Source of the DNA: Nocardia blacklockiae
Lineage (GTDB): Bacteria; Actinomycetota; Actinomycetes; Mycobacteriales; Mycobacteriaceae
Reading direction: 5' to 3'
Assembly: GCF_015477355.1 (NCBI RefSeq)
Contig: NZ_JADLRJ010000018.1
Span: forward strand, 1-64,000
DNA: 64,000 bases
Below, in pieces: positions 42,622 to 50,815 of the stretch (position 1 is its first letter; every line of letters starts with the position of its first letter). The position numbers and the translations under genes were made by a program. The notes under the pieces are model-generated. The model saw only the letters and a list, made by a program, of their open reading frames with translations, searched no databases and was not told the DNA's origin.

Positions 42622-43248
42622 TCAGATCTTCCAGACCGGGCCGTAGGTGAAGACGGTGTCGCCGTCGGCGCTGACCACCTTCACGTACGGCCGGATGGTG
42701 GTCTGCCCGATCACGCCCGTGACGGTGCCGTGGAACCCCGACATCTGGATGAACCCGTCGCTGCCGGAGATGTCGCCGCCGGCGCATTCGATGGTCTGGA
42801 TACCGGGACCGGTGCCCACCTCGACCTCCACGCCGACCTGCGGAATCAGGTCGAACACCTGGAGTTTCGGGTCGGTGCCGAGTTCGGCGCCGAGACCGGG
42901 CGTGTAGTACTGGAACTTGATCTTGCCGTTGAGCGTGGCGGGATATCCCACCATGTAGCCGATGGTGATGTGCCCGTGCCAGTCCGCGGCGTCCGGGCCG
43001 GAGACCCGATAGCCGGCGCGGCCCTGGTGGAACCACTCGCGGGTGAGCGGATTCCCGTCCAGCGGCTCGACGAAATCGATTCTGGTGTCGGCCTGGATGG
43101 CCTCCACGGTGCGCGCGCCGTGGTCGACGATGCTGCTGGCGCTGTCGATTCCGGCGCCGGCGGTGCCGCCCGCGAGCGCCACCCCGATGGCGATCGCGGT
43201 GGCCGCGGCGAGGCTGCGCACCACGCCGCGTGACAAACTTTCCCTCAT
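42622..43248 (-). CDS. MspA-family porin
   Basis: A 208-residue exported protein with a signal peptide (cleavage near AGGTAGAGID, about residue 33). It matches the MspA porins of mycobacteria and Nocardia: REWFHQGRAGYRVSGPDAAD, ITIGYMVGYPATLNGKIKFQ, LGTDPKLQVFDLIPQVGVEV and a GTVTGVIGQTTIRPYVKVVS C-terminal strand region. The protein forms an octameric channel in the mycolic-acid outer membrane for small hydrophilic solutes. It is a lone gene inside the polysaccharide region. ATG at 43248 with GGGAACAG upstream. Confidence 0.9.
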   Translation of the reverse strand: MRESLSRGVVRSLAAATAIAIGVALAGGTAGAGIDSASSIVDHGARTVEAIQADTRIDFVEPLDGNPLTREWFHQGRAGYRVSGPDAADWHGHITIGYMVGYPATLNGKIKFQYYTPGLGAELGTDPKLQVFDLIPQVGVEVEVGTGPGIQTIECAGGDISGSDGFIQMSGFHGTVTGVIGQTTIRPYVKVVSADGDTVFTYGPVWKI

Positions 43249-43357
43249 GACTGTTCCCTTGCTCCCTCATCAGGTGAGCGCCGTAATCGCTACGGGCGCA
43301 ATGGTTTTCCCCCTGTGATTCGAAGCCCGCCCGGCTTCGGATCGCTGTGGCGGCCGA

Positions 43358-44449
43358 TTACGGCGGCGGCGGAATGTCGGTGACCCAGGCGCGGTCGAGG
43401 GCGGGCAGCCGCTCCCGGACCTCGGGTAGGAGATCGGGCAGGGTGAGCAGCACCCGGTCGGGACGGGCGCCGGACAGTTCCTCCGGGGTGATGATCGGAA
43501 TGTCCGTGCCGGGCATCCGGCGGCCGTGCTTGGCGGGCGAGGCGTCGGCCACGCCGGCGAGGTGGCCCCGGTGCAGCCCGGCGCGGGCGAACAGCGCCAC
43601 CGCGCGCGAGGCGGCACCGTAGGCGTACACCCGATTGCCCTGTGCCGCTTCACGTTCCAGCCACTCGCGCAAGTCGCGCACCTGCTCGTCGGCCGCGTGC
43701 TGCAACGGGCTCAGCGCCGCCGCGTCGGTGAGGTGCGCCGCGGCCTCGGCGGCCAGGATGCGCCGCACGGACTCGTCGGGTTCGACCGGCCGCGGCACCG
43801 CGGCGCAGAGCACCGTGCCGCCGTAGAGGTCGAACTGCCACGCTGTCGCCGGATACAACCCGGCGGTGTGCAGCAGCGCCCGCAGCGCGGTGAGCGAGTA
43901 GTACGCGAAGTGCCCGTGCCGCAGCGCGTTCCACTGCCGCTGGCGCACGATGGTGTGCAGCGAGTGGAACTGCACCAGCAGTACGCCGGTGCGGCGGGTG
44001 GCGGCGGCCCGGTCGGCGATCGCGGCGCGCTGGTCGGGCTCGTGCATGAGGCCGAAGCTGTCGAGCACGACATCGGCGGGCCGCGAATAGGTCTGGGTGA
44101 AACCGCGCACGGCCAGCAGCGGCAGCCAGGTCCCGCCGTGCGGGCTGCCGAACTCGCGCACGCTGTCCCCGGGCAGCCACCCGTCGTTCGCCACGGCGGC
44201 GACGGCGGCGGCGGCCTGGTCGCGCAGGGCCTGCGGCTCCAGCCCGCGGGGCTCGGCGGCCGGGGTGTCGTCGTCGGCGAGCTGGGCCAGCCCGCACGCG
44301 CCGCACAGCCGCATCGCCAGGGCATGGGTGCGGTCGGCCGCGACCGGATCGTCCACTGCCGGAAAGTGGTTCGCCGCGGGCATCTTGCCCAGATCCAGCA
44401 CCGTCGCCGGATCCGGGGCACCGCAGGCGCGGCAGCCGGGCGCGGTCAT
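43358..44449 (-). CDS. C-methyltransferase-like protein with altered SAM site
   Basis: A 363-residue relative of sugar C-methyltransferases, last gene of a six-gene operon. The zinc-binding N-terminus is intact (CRACG and LCGACGLAQL), as is the C-terminal domain (AYGAASRAVALFARAG and ...LPDLLPEVRERL). The middle differs: where the full-size paralogue at 47469 has EVASNDGYLL, this one has REFGSPHGGTWL, and YHEHFQYYT becomes LRHGHFAYYS. SAM binding may be changed or lost. It may act as a partner subunit or as a modified enzyme. Its ATG overlaps the epimerase stop (ATGA). Confidence 0.72.
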   Translation of the reverse strand: MTAPGCRACGAPDPATVLDLGKMPAANHFPAVDDPVAADRTHALAMRLCGACGLAQLADDDTPAAEPRGLEPQALRDQAAAAVAAVANDGWLPGDSVREFGSPHGGTWLPLLAVRGFTQTYSRPADVVLDSFGLMHEPDQRAAIADRAAATRRTGVLLVQFHSLHTIVRQRQWNALRHGHFAYYSLTALRALLHTAGLYPATAWQFDLYGGTVLCAAVPRPVEPDESVRRILAAEAAAHLTDAAALSPLQHAADEQVRDLREWLEREAAQGNRVYAYGAASRAVALFARAGLHRGHLAGVADASPAKHGRRMPGTDIPIITPEELSGARPDRVLLTLPDLLPEVRERLPALDRAWVTDIPPPP

Positions 44450-45012
44450 GACACCGGGTCCGCGAGCGTGGTCCGCAGGGCCGCCCAGCTTCCCGCCGCG
44501 CGGTCGCGGGCCGACACCACCGTCACCCGGTCCGGCCATTCGATACCCAGCTCCGGGTCGTCGTAGGCGACCGCGAGATCCTCGGCGGGATCGTGTGCCC
44601 GGTCGATGCGATAACACACGTCGGCGGTCTCGGTGAGCGCCTGGAACCCGTGCAGGAATCCGGGCGGCACATACAGGTGCCGGAAGGTGTTGTCGTCCAA
44701 CCGGAACGACCGGGAGCGGCCGAAGGTCGGTGACCCCGGCCGGATGTCGACGAGCACGTCGTGCACCGCGCCGTGCGCGCACCGCACCAGTTTCGCCTCG
44801 CCGCGGCCGGACCGCCCGTGCAGCCCGCGCACCACGCCGCGCCGCGACCGCGACTGCGAGTCCTGTACGAAAGTTGCTGCCGCGCCGGGTATTCCGAGGT
44901 GGTCGTCGAATTCGGCGGCGTCGAAGGTGCGGGTGAACAACCCGCGGTCGTCCCGGGCCGGTTCGGGCACCAGGACCAGGACGTCGGCCAGCTCGGTGCG
45001 CTCGATGCGCAT
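44446..45012 (-). CDS. dTDP-4-keto-6-deoxysugar 3,5-epimerase (RmlC-like)
   Basis: A 188-residue cupin of the RmlC family, a usual length. DDRGLFTRTFDAAEF, VVRGLHGR with catalytic His65, LVRCAHGAVHDVLVDIR, LYVPPGFLHGFQAL and VCYRIDRAHDPAEDLAV with Tyr134 all match. It epimerises C3 and/or C5 of a nucleotide-linked 4-keto-6-deoxyhexose. Its substrate here may be CDP- rather than dTDP-linked, because the operon carries a cytidylyltransferase. Both ends are within 4 bp of neighbours, so it is part of the deoxysugar operon. Confidence 0.86.
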   Translation of the reverse strand: MRIERTELADVLVLVPEPARDDRGLFTRTFDAAEFDDHLGIPGAAATFVQDSQSRSRRGVVRGLHGRSGRGEAKLVRCAHGAVHDVLVDIRPGSPTFGRSRSFRLDDNTFRHLYVPPGFLHGFQALTETADVCYRIDRAHDPAEDLAVAYDDPELGIEWPDRVTVVSARDRAAGSWAALRTTLADPVS

Positions 45013-45015
45013 GGC

Positions 45016-46044
45016 TCACGCCCCGATCCGGACGCGGCGCAGGCTCTCGTCCAGCGTCCCGGCGTCCCGCAGCGCCCGCAGCCGGGCCAGCCGGGTGAAG
45101 CGATCCGCGAAATCCTCGGCGGTGAGCCCGCGCGCGACGTACTCCCGGGCCAGCTCGGCCGCGCCCGCGGCCACACTCCAGCGCGCCGCGAAGCCCAATT
45201 CCTCCCGCGCCCTGGTGAAGTCGACCCGGTAGGAGCGGGGATCGGACCCCGTCTCGCCGGTGATCACCAGCTGCGACCCGGGCACCGCGTCGACCACGGC
45301 CGCCGCGATGTCGGCGACGGTGAGATTGTTCGCCTCGTCGCCGATGTTGTAGGCGCGGCCGCTGATCACCTCCGCGGGCGCGGCGAGGCAGGCCGCGAAC
45401 GCCTGCGCGATGTCGGCGGCGTGCACCAGCGGCCGCCACGGCGTGCCGTCGGAGAGCACCCGCACCTCGCCGGTGAGCACCGCGTAGCCGGCGAGGTTGT
45501 TCAGCACGATGTCGGCGCGCAGTCGCGGCGAGAAGCCGAAAGCCGTGGCGTTGCGCAGGAATACGGGACAGAACTGCGCGTCGGCGAGCGCGGCGACGGC
45601 GCCTTCCACCCGCACCTTGCTCTCGGCGTAGGGCGTCAGCGGCCGCAGCGGCGCGTTCTCCGTGACCAGCCCGTCCCCGGCCGCGCCGTAGACCGAACAC
45701 GTGGACGCGTACAGGAACCGCCGGACCCCGGCCGCCTTGGCCAGGCCCGCCAGGCGCACCGAGGCGTGCAGGTTGATGTCGTAGGTGATCCGGGGCGCCA
45801 GCGCGCCCAGCGGGTCGTTGGACAGCGCCGCCAGGTGGACGACCGCGTCGAAGCCGACCAGTTGATCGGCCGTCACCTCCCGCAGATCGGCGACGATGCC
45901 CGGCGGGTCGGCGGGCGCGGGGCCGAGCAGGCAGTCGGCGTAGTAGCCGATGTCCAGCCCGACCACGTCGTGGCCCGCCGCCCGCAGCAGCGGCACCATG
46001 ACCGTGCCGAGATAGCCCTGGTGTCCGGTGACGAGCACACGCAT
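45016..46044 (-). CDS. NAD-dependent epimerase/dehydratase
   Basis: A 342-residue extended SDR. RVLVTGHQGYLGTVMVPLL is the NAD-binding start, HLAALSNDPLG the loop after strand 4, STCSVYGA and YAESKVRVE the catalytic Ser and YxxxK. The remaining segment FLRNATAFGFSPRLRAD and WRPLVHAADIAQAF are usual for sugar-nucleotide epimerases. It may reduce, epimerise or dehydrate the 4-keto sugar made from the CDP-activated precursor. Whether it is the 4,6-dehydratase needed in this pathway cannot be told from the sequence. GGAGGG precedes the ATG at 46044. Confidence 0.86.
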   Translation of the reverse strand: MRVLVTGHQGYLGTVMVPLLRAAGHDVVGLDIGYYADCLLGPAPADPPGIVADLREVTADQLVGFDAVVHLAALSNDPLGALAPRITYDINLHASVRLAGLAKAAGVRRFLYASTCSVYGAAGDGLVTENAPLRPLTPYAESKVRVEGAVAALADAQFCPVFLRNATAFGFSPRLRADIVLNNLAGYAVLTGEVRVLSDGTPWRPLVHAADIAQAFAACLAAPAEVISGRAYNIGDEANNLTVADIAAAVVDAVPGSQLVITGETGSDPRSYRVDFTRAREELGFAARWSVAAGAAELAREYVARGLTAEDFADRFTRLARLRALRDAGTLDESLRRVRIGA

Positions 46045-46045
46045 G

Positions 46046-46693
46046 TCAGATCCCTCCGAAGACGACGGTGGCCTTGTCGACGACGAATCCCTCGGCGTGC
46101 GCGGCGCGGCACTGCACCCCGCGCAGCCGGGACAGCCCGAGGAACGCGTGTTCGTCGAACCAGTCCCGATCCCGTTGCGAGGGATAGTGTTTGACGAGCA
46201 GCTCGGCCTTGCGCCGGGCCAGCTCGGGCGACAGCGGCACGTACATCGTCGGGCGCGGCGTGTCGGTCTCCCATTTGAGAATCTCGTAGCCCAGCACCAG
46301 GTGGTCGCGGAACTCGGTGGGCGCCAGCTCGGCGAGCAGCCGGTGGTCCTGGTGGGCGTCACCGCGCTGCGGCGCGAACACCAGATCGGGCTCGCCGCCG
46401 CGGCGCAGCCGCGCGACCGCGGACTTCACCGACTCCCAGTGCGCCGGGATGTGCCCGTCGGGCAGATCCAGGACGGTCACGTCGAGGTCGGCGCCGGGGC
46501 AGAAGGAGGCCAGCGCGGCCCGCTCCTCGTCCGCGCGCCCGCCACCGCCGCCGCACAGCACCAGCGCCCGAACCCGCAGTCCCGCAATGGATTCCGAGAG
46601 CGTGAGCAGCGTGCCGCCGGCGCCGAGGGCCAGGTCGTCGCAGTGTGCGGCCAGCAGCGCGATCTCCCGCACCCGCGCGGTCAGCCTCAGCAC
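46046..46693 (-). CDS. PIG-L family deacetylase
   Basis: A 215-residue zinc deacetylase of the PIG-L/LmbE family. LLAAHCDDLALGAGGT is the AHxDD metal motif, APQRGDAHQDHRLLAELA the HxxH-type second motif, and LVLGYEILKWETDTP follows. These enzymes deacetylate N-acetyl sugars such as GlcNAc derivatives; here it probably acts on an amino sugar or a lipid-linked intermediate of the polysaccharide. The GTG at 46693 overlaps the cytidylyltransferase stop by 7 bp. Close packing with the sugar operon supports a shared role. Confidence 0.85.
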   Translation of the reverse strand: MLRLTARVREIALLAAHCDDLALGAGGTLLTLSESIAGLRVRALVLCGGGGGRADEERAALASFCPGADLDVTVLDLPDGHIPAHWESVKSAVARLRRGGEPDLVFAPQRGDAHQDHRLLAELAPTEFRDHLVLGYEILKWETDTPRPTMYVPLSPELARRKAELLVKHYPSQRDRDWFDEHAFLGLSRLRGVQCRAAHAEGFVVDKATVVFGGI

Positions 46694-47472
46694 GGCACGC
46701 TCCGCTCCCAGACCATCCAGGGCCGGTTGCCGTCGTGGTAGGCGGCGTCGAGTTCGGCCCGCTCCTTGAACGTGTCGGCCGGTTTCCAGAAGCCGTGGTG
46801 CTGGTAGCCCAGCAGCCGGCCCTGACCGGCGAGCGTGCCGCAGGCGTGCTCGACCAGGTCGCCGCCGGGTGGCAGCAGGTCCAGCACCTCCTGACTCAGC
46901 ACGAAGTAGCCGCCGTTCTCCCAGATCGGCAGCCGCGACACCGGGGTGATCCGCTCGACCGCGCCCGCGGCGTCGACGTCGACGCAGTGGAACGACGACT
47001 GCGGCGGCACGATCATCATCGACGCGGCGGCGCCCGCGGCCACGCATTTGTCGATCATCTCGTCCAGCGGGGCATCGGTCAGCACGTCGGCGTAGTTGGC
47101 CAGGAAGTACCGCTCCCCGGCGAGGTACGGGCGGACCCGCCGCAGCCGTTCGCCGATCGCCGAGTCCACGCCGGTGTCCACGAAGGTGATGGTCCAGTCG
47201 CTGATGTCGGAGGCCAGCAACTCCACCTGCCCCGAGCGGATGACGAAGTCGTTGGAGGCCGACTCCTCGTAGGTGAGGAAATAGTTCTTGATGTGGGTGG
47301 CGCCGTACCCCAGGCACAGGATGAAGTCCGTGTGCCCGAAGTGCGCGTAGTAGCGCATGACGTGCCAGATGAGCGGACGCGGGCCGACCATCTGCATGGG
47401 CTTGGGCACCGGATCACCGGTGCCGCCGCGCATACGCATGCCGTAACCGCCACAGAACAGGACAACTTTCAT
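46687..47472 (-). CDS. Glucose-1-phosphate cytidylyltransferase (RfbF-like)
   Basis: A 261-residue nucleotidyltransferase. VVLFCGGYGMRMRGGTG is the nucleotide-binding loop, PVPKPMQMVGPRPLIWHVMR the signature, YYAHFGHTDFILCLGYGATHIKNYF and the later WENGGYFVLSQEVLDLL and GYQHHGFWKPADTFKER are typical RfbF. It makes CDP-glucose from CTP and glucose-1-phosphate, the entry to 3,6-dideoxy and branched sugars. ATG at 47472 overlaps the upstream methyltransferase stop (ATGA). No separate CDP-glucose 4,6-dehydratase of classic type is seen nearby. Confidence 0.88.
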   Translation of the reverse strand: MKVVLFCGGYGMRMRGGTGDPVPKPMQMVGPRPLIWHVMRYYAHFGHTDFILCLGYGATHIKNYFLTYEESASNDFVIRSGQVELLASDISDWTITFVDTGVDSAIGERLRRVRPYLAGERYFLANYADVLTDAPLDEMIDKCVAAGAAASMMIVPPQSSFHCVDVDAAGAVERITPVSRLPIWENGGYFVLSQEVLDLLPPGGDLVEHACGTLAGQGRLLGYQHHGFWKPADTFKERAELDAAYHDGNRPWMVWERSVPC

Positions 47473-48707
47473 TTCCGGCCCCCGGAAAAATCGGCGTGAT
47501 GCAGGACGGGCAGCGGATACACCAGATCCGCGCCCCAGTCGCCGATGTGCCGCAGCTGTGCGGTGATCTCGGCTTCCAGATTCCACGGCAGCGCCAGCAC
47601 CACATCGGGCCGGTCGGCGTCGATACGCTCGGGCGGGTGGATCGGGATCCGGGTGCCCGGGGTGTAGCGGCCGTGTTTGTACGGATTGCGATCGACGGTG
47701 TAGGACAACAGGTCCGGGCGGATGCCGCAGTAGTTCAGCAGCGTGTTGCCCTTGCCCGGCGCCCCGTACCCGACCACGCTGCGGCCCGACCGGCGACAGT
47801 CCAGCAGGAATCGCAGCAGTTCGTGGCGCACCTGTTCGGCGCGCGTGCGCAGCGCGGAATAGCCTGCCGCGCAATGGAGATCGGCCTCGCGCTCGACGGC
47901 CAGCACCTCGTCGACCCGCCGCGTCGGCGTGGCGACCGGCGTGGGCCGCGCCCAGATCCGCAGTGAACCGCCGTGGGTCGGCAGCAGTTCCACGTCGACC
48001 ACGGTCAGCCCGGCGGTGGCCAGCGCGTGCTGCGCCGAGAGCACCGTGTAGTACTGGAAATGCTCGTGGTAGATGGTGTCGAACTGGCCGAGCCGCACCA
48101 GGTTCAGGGCGTGGTGCACCTCGATCGACAGCCAGCCGTCGTCGGCGAGCAGCTCGCGCAGCGACCGGGTGAAGCCGAGCAGATCCGGCACGTGCGCGTA
48201 GACGTTGTTGGCCACCACCAGATCCGCGGGGCCGTACTCCGAGCGCACCTTCGCCGCGAGTTCCTCGTCGAGGAAGGCCGTCACCGTGGGCACGCCCCGC
48301 TCGCGGGCCGCCGCCCCGACGTTGACCGAGGGCTCGATGCCCACGCAGCCCACTCCCGCGGCGACCGCGTGCCGCAGCAGGTAGCCGTCGTTGCTCGCGA
48401 CCTCGACGATCAGCGACCGCGGGCCCAGCTCCAGATCGCGAATCGCTTGCGTCACAAAGGTTTCGGCGTGCCGTACCCAGCTGTCGGAGTAGGAGGAGAA
48501 GTACGCGTACTCGGTGAAGGTCTCCGCCGGGGTGATCAACGCCGGGATCTGCAGCAGCAGGCACGCCTCGCACAGGCGTAGATGCAGCGGGTAGGTCGGT
48601 TCGGGGAGATCCAGCTCCGCGGCGGTCAGAAACTTCTCGCAGGGTGGTGTCGCGCCCAGATCGAGCACGCTGACCAACCGGCTGGATTCACACAGGCGGC
48701 AACGCAC
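47469..48707 (-). CDS. Sugar C-methyltransferase (TylC3/NovU type)
   Basis: A 412-residue SAM methyltransferase, first gene of the six-gene operon. CRLCESSRLVSVLDLG and LCEACLLLQIP form the N-terminal zinc site, IVEVASNDGYLLRHAV and GIEPSVNV the SAM site, ANNVYAHVPDLLGFTRSLRE and YHEHFQYYTVLS the catalytic block, and VVGYGAPGKGNTLLNYCGI the C-terminal domain. It adds a methyl group at carbon 3 of a 4-keto sugar. GTG at 48707 with GGTGGGG upstream. All of its motifs are intact, unlike the shorter paralogue at 43358. Confidence 0.87.
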   Translation of the reverse strand: MRCRLCESSRLVSVLDLGATPPCEKFLTAAELDLPEPTYPLHLRLCEACLLLQIPALITPAETFTEYAYFSSYSDSWVRHAETFVTQAIRDLELGPRSLIVEVASNDGYLLRHAVAAGVGCVGIEPSVNVGAAARERGVPTVTAFLDEELAAKVRSEYGPADLVVANNVYAHVPDLLGFTRSLRELLADDGWLSIEVHHALNLVRLGQFDTIYHEHFQYYTVLSAQHALATAGLTVVDVELLPTHGGSLRIWARPTPVATPTRRVDEVLAVEREADLHCAAGYSALRTRAEQVRHELLRFLLDCRRSGRSVVGYGAPGKGNTLLNYCGIRPDLLSYTVDRNPYKHGRYTPGTRIPIHPPERIDADRPDVVLALPWNLEAEITAQLRHIGDWGADLVYPLPVLHHADFSGGRK

Positions 48708-49203
48708 GAAGAATTCCCCACCTCTCGCCGGGACCGGGAACCCGGCGAGTGTGCCGGGACAACCAACAGGTCGGCGTCGACGATCCTTACGTTACAACAG
48801 GATTCCCGACCGTCACGGGGGTCGCGAGGGACCTCTGGAAGTGATTTTCGGTCGGTTTTACACCCCCATGCCGTGGAGTATTCCCGGAGCTACCGCACGA
48901 ACCTTGCAAATCAAGGGCTCTGCGGTATTGGCTTGTCCGCCATGGCATTTCTATCAGGCTGTTCGAGATCGCCGGGGCGGCAGGGGAATTGTAAAAAGTA
49001 CCAGTCGTTATGTTCGTAGCTATTGCCCAGAAACCTTGTGGCGCAAGAAATCGGTGTGCGCGTGTCGAAGATCGTGCCGGTAACATTCCCGGACAGGTCG
49101 GCGACACACCGTCGAACCCCTCGGTGGCCACGGTGTGGAATCGCTGGGGGTCGGTCAGTGGGGATCGAAGCCGAGTTCTCCCGTGGGGGAGGTGTATTCA
49201 TTC
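48708..49203. promoter_or_regulatory. 496-bp divergent promoter region of the polysaccharide locus
   Basis: The gap separates the sugar operon from the initiating sugar transferase and holds no credible gene. Its middle (about 48900-49030) is clearly richer in A/T than the flanks, including TTGTAA-like and TATGTT-like hexamers that are spaced only 14 bp and so are not a convincing promoter. CCTTG-CAAAT-CAAGG (48902-48916) is a small inverted repeat. Regulation of both arms probably occurs here. Confidence 0.4.
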
Positions 49204-50691
49204 ATGAGTTTCGAACTGCGTTCCGGTGCGCTCACGCGCGCTCCGGGAACCGCACGCTCCGAACGCGAGCGCTGGCAGGCGGAATACGCACGCCGGCTGT
49301 GGGCCGGGGACGTGCTCGTGGTGTGCCTGGCGGTCGCGGCCGCGCAGGTGGTCCGCTTCGGCGGGCCCGTCGATCCGCCGCTGGCCAGCACGCTGCCGCT
49401 GGAAGTGCGCTACACGGCGGTCTCACTGCTGCTGGTGCTGGTGTGGTCGGCCTTCCTGGCCGCCGCCGGCACCCGCTCGCCGCGCGTAATCGGCAGCGGC
49501 ACAGAGGAATACCGCCGACTCGTGGCCGCGACGCTGCGACTGTTCGGAGTGATCGCCATCCTGTCGCTGATCTTCCGATTCGACATCGCGCGCGGCTACC
49601 TCGCGATCGCGCTGCCGCTCGGGCTCGCGGGCCTGATGGTGCAGCGGCGGCTGTGGCGGCGCTGGGTCGCCGAGCACCGCATGGCCGGCCGCTGCGGCAT
49701 CCGGGTGCTGGTGGTCGGCAGCCGCGGCGCGGCGGCGGCGATGGTCGCGGCGTTCTGGCGCGACCCGCAGTCCGGCCACAGCGTGGTCGGCGTCTGCACC
49801 CCGGACGGGGACGTGCCCGATCTCGAGGTCGCCGGACGCACGGTTCCCGTTGTGGGAGACGACCGTTCGGTGCTCGAGGCGGTGCGGGCCACGGGCGCGG
49901 ACACCGTCGCGGTGACCGCGACCGACAACCTCGGCCCCGCCGACTTCCGGCACCTGGCCTGGGAGCTGGACGCGCCGGGCGTGGAGCTGATCGTGGCGCC
50001 GGGCCTGGTCGACATCGCCGGCACCCGGCTCACCCACCGGCTGGTCGCGGACATGCCGATGCTGCACGTGGAGAAGCCGCAGTACGACCGCGCCAAATCG
50101 GTCGGCAAGGCGGTGTTCGACTTCTGCTTCGCCGCGGGCGCGCTGCTGGCCATCGCGCCGGTGCTGGTGGCGATCGCCTGCGCGGTGAAGTTCACCAGCC
50201 CCGGGCCGGTGTTCTATCGCTCCGAGCGCATCGGCCGCGACGGAAAACCCTTCCGGATGACCAAGTTCCGCAGCATGTACGTCGACGCCGACGCGCACGT
50301 CGCCGAGCTGATCGCGGCCGCCGGGGGCAACCCGCTGTTCTTCAAGATGCGCGACGACCCCCGGGTCACCCCGGTGGGCCGGCTGATCCGCCGCTACTCG
50401 CTCGACGAGCTGCCGCAGTTCTTCAACGTGCTGCACGGCGATATGAGCGTGGTGGGCCCGCGCCCGCAGGTGCGCCGCGAGGTCGACAGCTACGACGGCA
50501 TGATGCGGCGGCGGTTGCTGGTGAAACCCGGGGTGACAGGGCTGTGGCAGGTCAGCGGCCGCTCGGACCTGTCGGTCGAGGACGCCATGCGGATGGATCT
50601 GTCGTACGTGGAGAACTGGTCGATGGTGCTCGACCTGCTGCTGATCGCCCGGACCATCGGCGCGGTGACCCGCGGTGACGGCGCCTACTGA
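49204..50691 (+). CDS. Polyprenyl glycosylphosphotransferase (initiating sugar transferase, WcaJ-like)
   Basis: A 495-residue protein with four or five N-terminal membrane spans (about 25-125), a CoA-binding-like Rossmann domain (RVLVVGSRGAAAAMV onward) and a C-terminal sugar-transferase domain from about residue 300. That domain shows SPGPVFYRSERIGRDGKPF, MTKFRSMYVDAD, YSLDELPQFFNVLHGDMSVV and GPRPQVR, the full catalytic set. It transfers sugar-1-phosphate onto undecaprenyl phosphate and so begins the repeat unit. ATG at 49204 lies 13 bases after GGGGGAGG; GTG at 49192, adjacent to it, is an alternative. Confidence 0.9.
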   Translation: MSFELRSGALTRAPGTARSERERWQAEYARRLWAGDVLVVCLAVAAAQVVRFGGPVDPPLASTLPLEVRYTAVSLLLVLVWSAFLAAAGTRSPRVIGSGTEEYRRLVAATLRLFGVIAILSLIFRFDIARGYLAIALPLGLAGLMVQRRLWRRWVAEHRMAGRCGIRVLVVGSRGAAAAMVAAFWRDPQSGHSVVGVCTPDGDVPDLEVAGRTVPVVGDDRSVLEAVRATGADTVAVTATDNLGPADFRHLAWELDAPGVELIVAPGLVDIAGTRLTHRLVADMPMLHVEKPQYDRAKSVGKAVFDFCFAAGALLAIAPVLVAIACAVKFTSPGPVFYRSERIGRDGKPFRMTKFRSMYVDADAHVAELIAAAGGNPLFFKMRDDPRVTPVGRLIRRYSLDELPQFFNVLHGDMSVVGPRPQVRREVDSYDGMMRRRLLVKPGVTGLWQVSGRSDLSVEDAMRMDLSYVENWSMVLDLLLIARTIGAVTRGDGAY

Positions 50692-50733
50692 GGCGTGGCC
50701 GCGGCCTCCGCGCCGGGGCGGCCGGAACGGTCA

Positions 50734-50762
50734 GTGAACATCATTTAGTAAAGGATGTTCAC
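50734..50762. promoter_or_regulatory. 9-bp inverted repeat upstream of the CYP125-like gene
   Basis: GTGAACATC (50734-50742) and GATGTTCAC (50754-50762) are perfectly complementary with an 11-base AT-rich spacer. It lies 54 bp before the P450 start, 43 bp after the preceding gene. It could be a regulator site (for example for the TetR gene at 52098) or a terminator for the sugar transferase gene. Confidence 0.45.
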
Positions 50763-50790
50763 AAAACGAGTGTGGTGTGGTTCACTCCTG

Positions 50791-50804
50791 TGGAACGTGT
50801 TCCA
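50791..50804. promoter_or_regulatory. KstR-type operator
   Basis: TGGAACGTGTTCCA is a perfect 14-bp palindrome and fits the KstR consensus TNNAACNNGTTNNA at every fixed position. It directly touches the ribosome site (AAAGGAGG, 50804-50811) of the CYP125-like gene. KstR is the TetR-type repressor of cholesterol genes in mycobacteria and Rhodococcus, relieved by steroid CoA esters. Confidence 0.7.
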
Positions 50805-50815
50805 AAGGAGGTACC

